Origin: Bacteroidota bacterium
GTDB lineage: Bacteria > Bacteroidota > Bacteroidia > Chitinophagales > Chitinophagaceae
Direction: 5' to 3'
Length of the DNA stretch: 12,993 nucleotides
Assembly (NCBI GenBank): GCA_023429365.1
Contig: JAEYVW010000159.1
Coordinates: 1 to 12,993, forward strand
Shown: positions 7,259-12,993 of the stretch, in pieces
How the letters are laid out: each line of letters starts with the position of its first letter
How positions within the stretch are numbered: the stretch's first letter is position 1
Translations under genes and position numbers: made by a program
Notes under the pieces: model-generated
Databases searched by the model: none
The model's input: the letters and a program-made list of their open reading frames with translations, nothing else
Told to the model about the DNA's origin: nothing

Positions 7259-8344
7259 ATGAAGAACACTCCATTCACTGACAGGCATATCGCGCTGGGC
7301 GCGAAAATGGCGGAGTTTGCCGGTTACAATATGCCCATCAGCTACACCGGTATAAATGATGAACACGCTGCCGTACGCAAGAATGCAGGCGTTTTTGATG
7401 TAAGTCATATGGGAGAGTTTGTTCTCAAAGGAGAAAACGCCCTGGACCTGATACAACGCGTGACTACAAACGACGCTTCGAAATTAAAAAATGGCCAGGC
7501 ACAGTACAGCTGTCTTCCCAACACTACCGGTGGTATCGTGGACGATCTTCTTGTGTATTGCATCGAGGAAAACAATGTGTACATGCTGGTTGTGAATGCT
7601 TCAAATATTGAAAAAGACTGGAATTGGATCAATCAGCATAATACCAGGAATGTGGAAATGCATAATATTTCCGATAAAACCTGTTTGCTGGCTATCCAGG
7701 GACCGAATGCCACCAGGATACTGCAGCCATTGACGGATATGGATATTCTCAACCTGAAATATTACACTTTTTTGAAAGGTGAGTTTGCAGGGGTGAAGAA
7801 TGTACTCGTGAGTGCTACAGGGTATACCGGCGCAGGAGGCGTTGAGATTTATTTTGAAAATAAAGACAACGATGCCAGCAAAATCTGGGACGCGATCTTT
7901 GAAGCGGGTGCCGCGGCAGGGATCAAGCCCATCGGACTTGGCGCCCGTGATACGCTGAGACTGGAAATGGGATTCTGCCTTTATGGAAACGATATTGATG
8001 ATCAAACCTCACCGCTTGAAGCAGGACTGAGCTGGATCACTAAGTTCAACAAAGAATTTACCAGCAAGGCATTGTTTGAAAAGCAGAAAGCTGATGGCGT
8101 AAAGCGAAAACTTGTCGGTTTTGAAATGATCGATAAAGGCATTCCCCGTCATGGCTACGAAATACATGATCAAACGGGTGCCCCGATCGGGGTGGTCACC
8201 TCAGGCACACAATCACCCAGCCTCGCTAAAGCCATCGGTATGGGTTATGTGAGTACCGGCTATTGGGCGATTGATTCGGAAATATACATACGTGTACGAG
8301 ATAAATTACTAAAGGCAAAAGTGGTAAAAATGCCATTTTCCTGA
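7259..8344 (+). CDS. gcvT: Glycine cleavage system T protein (aminomethyltransferase)
   Basis: Transfers the methylene group from lipoyl-bound aminomethyl on H protein to tetrahydrofolate, releasing ammonia and giving 5,10-methylene-THF; cytoplasmic, part of glycine cleavage. The 361 residues match the usual 360-370. The start at 7259 ([29 protein letters not shown]) is typical for the family; the frame also allows 17 more residues from 7208, but a promoter box lies within them. Visible hallmarks are [19 protein letters not shown] (36-54), [10 protein letters not shown] with the conserved Asp pair 95-96, and [19 protein letters not shown] (227-245). The folate-side loop reads [12 protein letters not shown] (188-198) where many homologues have TGYTGEDGFEIY. 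The gcvH and gcvP partners are not in the window. Divergent from mscS. Confidence 0.96.
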   Translation: MKNTPFTDRHIALGAKMAEFAGYNMPISYTGINDEHAAVRKNAGVFDVSHMGEFVLKGENALDLIQRVTTNDASKLKNGQAQYSCLPNTTGGIVDDLLVYCIEENNVYMLVVNASNIEKDWNWINQHNTRNVEMHNISDKTCLLAIQGPNATRILQPLTDMDILNLKYYTFLKGEFAGVKNVLVSATGYTGAGGVEIYFENKDNDASKIWDAIFEAGAAAGIKPIGLGARDTLRLEMGFCLYGNDIDDQTSPLEAGLSWITKFNKEFTSKALFEKQKADGVKRKLVGFEMIDKGIPRHGYEIHDQTGAPIGVVTSGTQSPSLAKAIGMGYVSTGYWAIDSEIYIRVRDKLLKAKVVKMPFS

Positions 8345-8472
8345 TCCCTTATCGCCGGCATACTTAAAGCCGCGGATTCTTCGTTGATGGCTAAAATGCT
8401 GATTGATTATTAAGGAAAGGCTTGATTTTTGTGCATTCTGGCCGTTCCGGATTAAAAATTTTCACTTTGCTT

Positions 8473-8949
8473 ATGCCCACCATCCATCTGACTACTTTTA
8501 TTGCAGCGCCTGTGGAGCGGGTCTTCGATCTTGCCCGTAGTGTTGAAATGCATAAACACACGATGACAAAACACAAAGAAGAAGCGGTGGCAGGAACCCG
8601 ATTTGGCCTGATGGAGAAAAATGATACAGTAACCTGGAAGGCACGGCATTTATTCAAGACAAGGTTTCTTCGTTCCGAGATTACTGATATGAAAAAGCCG
8701 GCCATGTTTGTTGACGAACAATTGAAAGGCGATTTCAAAAAAATGCGTCACGAACACCATTTTAAACCCTGCGATAATGGTACGATCATGATCGACCTGC
8801 TGGAGTTCGAACCTCCATATGGTTCCCTTGGGAAATTTGTTTCGCGGGTATATTTGAATCGTTATATGAAAAACCTGATCGAGCAAAGAAATAAACAGAT
8901 CAAAGAGTTTGCAGAGGGTGAAAAATGGCGAAAATTTCTAAACAGGTAA
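8473..8949 (+). CDS. SRPBCC-fold (START/polyketide-cyclase-like) protein
   Basis: A small cytoplasmic protein of 158 residues with the helix-grip SRPBCC pattern: an opening strand and helix (TIHLTTFIAAPVERVFDLARSVEMHKHTM), strands including DTVTWKARHLF and a C-terminal helix (RYMKNLIEQRNKQIKEFAE). The motifs PVERVFDLARS, FVDEQLKGDFKKMRHEHHF and EFEPPYGSLGKFV are familiar from a conserved Bacteroidota family of such proteins, sometimes labelled cell-division-inhibitor-like; the natural ligand is unknown. The ATG at 8473 is chosen because the frame upstream has only a TTG at 8422 and the residues before 8473 do not look like part of the fold. Upstream, GATTTTTG (8424-8431) and TCACTTTG (8462-8469) are each one base off TAnnTTTG. 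comB follows 83 nt later on the same strand with its own promoter box. Confidence 0.85.
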   Translation: MPTIHLTTFIAAPVERVFDLARSVEMHKHTMTKHKEEAVAGTRFGLMEKNDTVTWKARHLFKTRFLRSEITDMKKPAMFVDEQLKGDFKKMRHEHHFKPCDNGTIMIDLLEFEPPYGSLGKFVSRVYLNRYMKNLIEQRNKQIKEFAEGEKWRKFLNR

Positions 8950-8960
8950 TGCTTTTGTCA

Positions 8961-8977
8961 GGCCCGCCTTCCGGGCC
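8961..8977. repeat. GC-rich hairpin between the SRPBCC gene and comB
   Basis: GGCCCG (8961-8966) and CGGGCC (8972-8977) form a perfect 6 bp all-GC stem around the loop CCTTC. No T-run follows on either strand, so it is not a standard intrinsic terminator, though it may slow or stop RNA polymerase between the two genes or protect an mRNA end. Confidence 0.45.
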
Positions 8978-9017
8978 CCCTATAAAATGAAGCCCAACCT
9001 TTTTATAATCCTTACCG

Positions 9018-9025
9018 TATTTTTG
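9018..9025 (+). promoter_or_regulatory. comB -7 promoter box (TATTTTTG)
   Basis: TATTTTTG is a full TAnnTTTG match continuing as CCGCC. It ends only 7 nt before the ATG at 9033, which predicts an almost leaderless mRNA. No clear -33 element was found at the usual distance. Confidence 0.55.
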
Positions 9026-9032
9026 CCGCCGC

Positions 9033-9776
9033 ATGATAAATAAGCCAACCCTGCATACTTCGCTGTCTCCGGCCCTCCTGAATTTGTATGATGTAAGCAA
9101 TAGCATCGTAGTGATCATTGATGTACTCAGGGCCACTTCCACCATTGCCACTGCGCTTTACAATGGTGCCCGCTGCGTGATCCCGGTGGATAGCGTGACA
9201 CGTTGTATGGAGATCGGTCGCCAGATCGAAGGTATAACTGCGGGTGAACGAGATGGACAGATCGCCGAGGGCCTTGAATATGGCAATTCACCTTTTGAAT
9301 ATCCCCGCGAATTTATTGAAGGGAGAACCCTGGTGCTGACTACGACTAATGGCACCAGGTTATTGCATATGGCTTTGGAAAAAGGAGCGCAAGAGATCAT
9401 CACCGGTTCGTTTCCAAACCTTTCCGTAGTTTGTGAACACCTCGTATCCAGGAATCAGAATGTCATCCTGGGTTGTGCTGCCTGGAAAGACCGGGTAAAC
9501 ATAGAGGACATGCTTTTTGCAGGCGCTGTTATATCAGAGATCGGCAAAAATTTTTCTATCAATTGCGACTCCTCTCATATCGCTTCGCGCATGTATGAAA
9601 GCGGCAAAAAAGATCTTTTTGCTTTCATGAAAAAAAATGATGCTTCACACTATCATCGCCTGATGAAATTCGGACTGGAAAAAGATATTCGCTATTGCCT
9701 GACCCGTGATGGTGCCAATGTACTACCTGAATATGCGGACGGAAAACTGGTGGTGAAAAAAGCGGGCAGTAACTAA
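9033..9776 (+). CDS. comB: Probable 2-phosphosulfolactate phosphatase (ComB family)
   Basis: The 247 residues show the ComB family signatures in order: SIVVIIDVLRATSTIATAL (24-42), ITAGERDGQIAEGLEYGNSPFEY (68-90), LVLTTTNGTRLLHMA (100-114) and GCAAWKDRVNIEDMLFAGAV (147-166). ComB is a Mg-dependent acid phosphatase that converts 2-phosphosulfolactate to sulfolactate, known from coenzyme M synthesis in methanogens and found in many bacteria. The length and start (INKPTLHTSLSPALLNLYD) fit the family. No phosphosulfolactate synthase (ComA) or sulfolactate dehydrogenase (ComC) gene is nearby, so the bacterial pathway (sulfolactate, or a sulfonate used elsewhere) is not shown here, and a different phosphate ester is possible. 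Monocistronic as seen, with its own promoter box. Confidence 0.9.
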   Translation: MINKPTLHTSLSPALLNLYDVSNSIVVIIDVLRATSTIATALYNGARCVIPVDSVTRCMEIGRQIEGITAGERDGQIAEGLEYGNSPFEYPREFIEGRTLVLTTTNGTRLLHMALEKGAQEIITGSFPNLSVVCEHLVSRNQNVILGCAAWKDRVNIEDMLFAGAVISEIGKNFSINCDSSHIASRMYESGKKDLFAFMKKNDASHYHRLMKFGLEKDIRYCLTRDGANVLPEYADGKLVVKKAGSN

Positions 9777-9888
9777 TCCTGCGGACGTAAAAAAACCTTC
9801 AAAGATAGCTCATTTTTCCCGCTTAATGGCTGTATAAAATTTATTTATTTATTCCCTTTTTTATCAGGAAATCAGCAGCAGTTTGCTT

Positions 9889-9896
9889 TAGATTTG
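9889..9896 (+). promoter_or_regulatory. Possible -7 box for the SNF2 helicase gene (TAGATTTG)
   Basis: TAGATTTG is a full TAnnTTTG match continuing as CCGA, as in the asnS and comB boxes. It would give a leader of about 73 nt, longer than for the other genes, containing a small inverted repeat: TGTCC 9902-9906 and GGACA 9918-9922. No -33 element is clear. Confidence 0.4.
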
Positions 9897-9974
9897 CCGA
9901 TTGTCCTTTTCACAATTGGACAGGCTAAGCCGTAGTGGTTTACCGGCACGATTGAAAAAAAATTGAAAAACTGA

Positions 9975-12900
9975 ATGGCCTTACCTCATCTCTTAAAGTA
10001 TGTGTATACCCATGGAACTGACGAAGTGATCCGTCGTGGAAAAAAGATCCATTCTTTAGGTTTCGTGGAATTGGTGGAATACGACGATCTGTTTGGCTCC
10101 GCCATCTTTCGTGTAAAGGATGACAGCTACTCCACTTATTATAAAGTTCATGTACAACGGTTCAAGGACCCCAAGGATGTATCGTTACGTTGCAGCTGCC
10201 CCTATAATATCGGGGATATCTGCCGTCACGAGACAGCTTCGCTTTTCCAGTTACAGGAAATGATGGATCGGGGTCAGTTGCAGGCAGATGGTGTAAAATA
10301 TGACCAGCGTCATACCGTGGCGAAGATGAAAACCATCGATCCCAAAACGCTTCGACTGTTATCATCTTCTGATATTTTCCTGGAAGCAGAAAAATATCTT
10401 GAAACCCAGAAAGCCATTATCGAACAGGCCGAAAATGAAATGGTAAAGGCTTCTGTAACCGTGAACGGGAAAACTTATCCCGTAATAATCCGTAAAAATG
10501 AAGAGCGAAATTTTGATACCAGCTCCGATTACGAGGATGAAGAGCATTTGCTCTGCCTGCCCAAAGTGATTGTCTTTCTCCAATTGCATAAAAAACACGG
10601 TGCAAATTATTTTGATAGTATTCGAAATTGGGATAAGGATAAGAACAAGTTGCTCGAAGCATACGGTTATTCACTGAATGATGACCTGAAAGGAAAGTTC
10701 GAATTTGCCTATAAGGACGGTAAGCCATTTTTGCGGGTGCTTGATTCGAGTATAAAAAGAGTGGCGCCAATTGCCGCTCCTACCAGGCCGGTTATTATTC
10801 CACAAAGAGAAAAAGAGATCGAAGCTCCTCAGGTATTGCAGGAAAGCGAGCCAGCAGTACCGGTACAAAGACTCGGTGTGGTCTTTAATTTCAATAAAAA
10901 AACATATCCCTGGTTTACCATCGACATTGTTATCGGTGAACCCAATGACAACAATGACGGTTTTGCCGGCAAGGTGGAAAAGCCGGATATCTCACGTTTT
11001 GTTGACACTGATAAACTACCCCAGGAGGATCGCCATTTGCTTTCGGTAGTGAGAAAACTGCAGGATGCCGATATTAATAAGTACATCAGCAAGAACTCCC
11101 CTTTTTCCGGTATTTGGGAAAATATCATCCACCAGGAAGAGGATGATTTGCCTGCGGAAACAAAAGAACTGATGACGGAATACCTGTTCCCAAGGCTGCG
11201 TAAACTTTGCACCGAGCAGGCTGAAACGGCTTTGTTCTTCATCTTACCCGAGAATAAGCCCTTTAAAACATCCAATCTTCAACCCCTCCAGGTAATAAAA
11301 GAAGTTGCCCAGCCGCGGTTTCATATTAAAAAGAACTCGCACTATACCATTTCATGCCGGATCAGCACTACGGGTATGGAGTATGACCTGGGCGAGAATG
11401 AAAGTAATAGCCCGCTTGTATTCCTGTACAATCACCAGCTATATACCTGGAGCAGCAACGAGATCGTGCACCTCGTAGAACAGTTTTTACCAGAAGGTAA
11501 AATGTCAATACCGGCGGATGAATGGAGTAAGAAACTGCATGAGTTTGTGATGCCACTCGCACGGGAGTACCGAATCGATTTTGACAAATCCCTGGTGCAG
11601 GAAATAAAGGACGGAGATCCTGAAGTCAAATTATTCCTGATTGAAAAAGGGGATTACCTGGTGTTTCAGCCATCTTATTCATACAAGGGATATGAAACAA
11701 AAGCCAGAGACAGGGATGAGATTGTGATACCACAGGGCGATAAGGTGACAATCGTACATCGCAACCGCGAAGTCGAAAATGCATTCATATCGAGGTTGCA
11801 GAGCCTGCATTCCAACTTTATCGTCAACGAGGAAAGCGGTTCCCTGGCGCTCAAAGGCACCGATGTATTGAAGAATAACTGGTTCTTCCTGTTTGTCGAT
11901 GCCATGAAGGAAATGAAAACACCAGTCTTCGGTTTCGAAGCATTAAAGAATTTCCGGTTCAATACATCCAAACCACAAACAAGGATCTTCATCAGCAGCA
12001 ACACCGACTGGTTTGACGCAAAAGTTGATATCCTGTTCGGTGATCAGAAAGTGACGGTGGCAGAAGTGAAAAGAGCATTGGCTAACAAGCAGCAGTTTGT
12101 TCAATTGAATGACGGCACACTTGGAATTTTACCCGATGAGTGGTTAAAAAAATATTCCCTGCTGTTCAGGGTAGGTGAAGGTAATACCAACAATCTGAAG
12201 CTATCCCGTTTTCACTTAAGTGTTGTTGATGAATTATACGCTGAACGTGATGAAGAAGAACTGGTTGTAAATCTTGAAGAGAAATATGAGAACCTGCGCC
12301 AGTTCAATGCTATTAAGGAAGTAGAACCACCGTCATCGCTGCGGGCCGTACTACGTCCTTACCAGATAGCAGGATTTCAATGGCTGAATTATCTCACCGA
12401 GATCAAATGGGGTGGCATACTCGCGGATGACATGGGTTTGGGTAAAACCGTACAGGCACTTTCATTCCTGGAGCATTACCGGCATGAACACGGTGGACTG
12501 AAGGCCCTGGTAGTTTGTCCCACAACGCTGATCTATAACTGGGAGAATGAGATCAAGAAGTTTACACCAGAACTCACTTACCGTATCCATCATGGACCGA
12601 CGCGTACGAGGTCAAAAGAGGAAATGGTTGATCATAATGTGACCATTACCACCTATGGCACCCTGCGCAGTGATATAAAACTGTTGCTGAGTGTAAATTT
12701 TGACTATGTCGTACTGGATGAAAGCCAGGCGATCAAAAATCCATCAAGCAAAGTGACCAAAGCCGCCAGTCTGCTGAATGCGAAACACCGCTTATGTATG
12801 AGCGGTACCCCTTTGCAGAATAATACTTTTGATGTATTTGCACAGATGAATTTTCTGAACCCGGGAATGCTGGGTACCATGGAATTTTTCCGCCAGGAGT

Positions 12901-12993
12901 TTGCCATTCCCATTGATAAATTAGGTGAACAGGACCGTAAAGAACACCTAAGGAAAATACTATATCCTTTTATACTGCGCCGCACCAAGGAGC
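9975..12993 (+). CDS. SWIM zinc-finger SNF2-family helicase, cut by the window edge
   Basis: A large DNA-dependent ATPase; 1006 codons are present and the gene runs off the right edge. The ATG at 9975 is directly preceded by an in-frame TGA, so translation cannot begin earlier. Order: N-terminal region; SWIM zinc finger C-x-C-x7-C-x-H at residues 73-85 (Cys73, Cys75, Cys83, His85), a predicted DNA/protein-binding module; a Pro/Glu-rich linker at about 263-298; a long stretch to about 780 without a domain I recognise; then the SNF2 N-terminal ATPase lobe: LRPYQ (793-797), Walker A DDMGLGKT (818-825), VVCPTTLIYNW, Walker B LDESQ (914-918), MSGTPLQNN (942-950), and LRRTK at 1001-1005. The second helicase lobe must lie beyond the window. 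Family members remodel or translocate on DNA in repair, transcription recycling or defence; nothing here decides which. Confidence 0.93.
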   Translation, partial: MALPHLLKYVYTHGTDEVIRRGKKIHSLGFVELVEYDDLFGSAIFRVKDDSYSTYYKVHVQRFKDPKDVSLRCSCPYNIGDICRHETASLFQLQEMMDRGQLQADGVKYDQRHTVAKMKTIDPKTLRLLSSSDIFLEAEKYLETQKAIIEQAENEMVKASVTVNGKTYPVIIRKNEERNFDTSSDYEDEEHLLCLPKVIVFLQLHKKHGANYFDSIRNWDKDKNKLLEAYGYSLNDDLKGKFEFAYKDGKPFLRVLDSSIKRVAPIAAPTRPVIIPQREKEIEAPQVLQESEPAVPVQRLGVVFNFNKKTYPWFTIDIVIGEPNDNNDGFAGKVEKPDISRFVDTDKLPQEDRHLLSVVRKLQDADINKYISKNSPFSGIWENIIHQEEDDLPAETKELMTEYLFPRLRKLCTEQAETALFFILPENKPFKTSNLQPLQVIKEVAQPRFHIKKNSHYTISCRISTTGMEYDLGENESNSPLVFLYNHQLYTWSSNEIVHLVEQFLPEGKMSIPADEWSKKLHEFVMPLAREYRIDFDKSLVQEIKDGDPEVKLFLIEKGDYLVFQPSYSYKGYETKARDRDEIVIPQGDKVTIVHRNREVENAFISRLQSLHSNFIVNEESGSLALKGTDVLKNNWFFLFVDAMKEMKTPVFGFEALKNFRFNTSKPQTRIFISSNTDWFDAKVDILFGDQKVTVAEVKRALANKQQFVQLNDGTLGILPDEWLKKYSLLFRVGEGNTNNLKLSRFHLSVVDELYAERDEEELVVNLEEKYENLRQFNAIKEVEPPSSLRAVLRPYQIAGFQWLNYLTEIKWGGILADDMGLGKTVQALSFLEHYRHEHGGLKALVVCPTTLIYNWENEIKKFTPELTYRIHHGPTRTRSKEEMVDHNVTITTYGTLRSDIKLLLSVNFDYVVLDESQAIKNPSSKVTKAASLLNAKHRLCMSGTPLQNNTFDVFAQMNFLNPGMLGTMEFFRQEFAIPIDKLGEQDRKEHLRKILYPFILRRTKE

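Noticed and set aside
8422..8472. TTG start for the SRPBCC gene
   Set aside because: Added residues have no SRPBCC character, and a near-match promoter box overlaps this stretch; ATG 8473 begins exactly at the fold's first strand.
9840..9855. TTATTTATTTATT run as a microsatellite or functional repeat
   Set aside because: Only three TTTA-type units in an AT-rich spacer; chance is likely.
10771..11049. Small plus-strand reading frame inside the SNF2 gene
   Set aside because: It overlaps a clearly coding long frame, has no recognisable motif and no promoter box of its own; treated as a shadow.
9975..12993. SNF2 helicase as part of a phage-defence system
   Set aside because: No methylase, nuclease, PLD protein or other defence gene lies on its left, and the right side is outside the window; there is no support for a defence call.

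Overview
This 13 kb window looks like chromosomal DNA of a Bacteroidota bacterium, probably of the Chitinophagaceae or a close relative. The reasons are the AsnRS, PadR/PspC and ComB protein types, the absence of Shine-Dalgarno sequences, and -7 promoter boxes of the form TAnnTTTG just upstream of several genes. The exact taxon is inferred from overall protein character, not proven. No mobile elements, tRNA, rRNA or CRISPR were seen; gene content is mostly core metabolism, stress response and envelope functions.

Layout. 1-198: non-coding lead-in with an asnS promoter box, perhaps including the tail of an upstream gene. 199-1647 (+): asnS. 1654-2481 (-): two-domain universal stress protein, convergent with asnS with only 6 nt between stop codons. 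2482-2908: a 427 nt intergenic region with two small repeats and a striking 31 bp near-perfect palindrome (2855-2885) centred on the -33 element of the next promoter. 2912-6002 (+): a three-gene operon of an exported NTF2-like/DUF4440 protein, a PadR repressor, and a large membrane protein with an N-terminal HAAS-like helical region, two PspC domains, an amphipathic linker and a C-terminal coiled coil; it ends in tandem hairpins, the second a good intrinsic terminator. 6073-7161 (-): MscS-type mechanosensitive channel. 7259-8341 (+): gcvT, divergent from mscS. 8473-8949 (+): SRPBCC-fold protein. 9033-9776 (+): comB-like phosphosulfolactate phosphatase. 9975-12993 (+): a SWIM zinc-finger plus SNF2 helicase gene, cut by the right edge after 1006 codons.

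How the parts relate. The most system-like unit is the operon at 2855-6079: a probable operator, an exported small protein, a PadR repressor and a PspC membrane protein with a helical signalling-like N-terminus. A plausible reading is an autoregulated envelope-stress sensing circuit in which PadR binds the palindrome and the membrane protein controls PadR; this is inference. The neighbouring Usp and MscS genes also concern stress, but are transcribed separately. A second regularity is that five of the best -7 boxes continue as TTTGC(C/G), and several lie only 7-19 nt before the start codon, implying very short 5' leaders.
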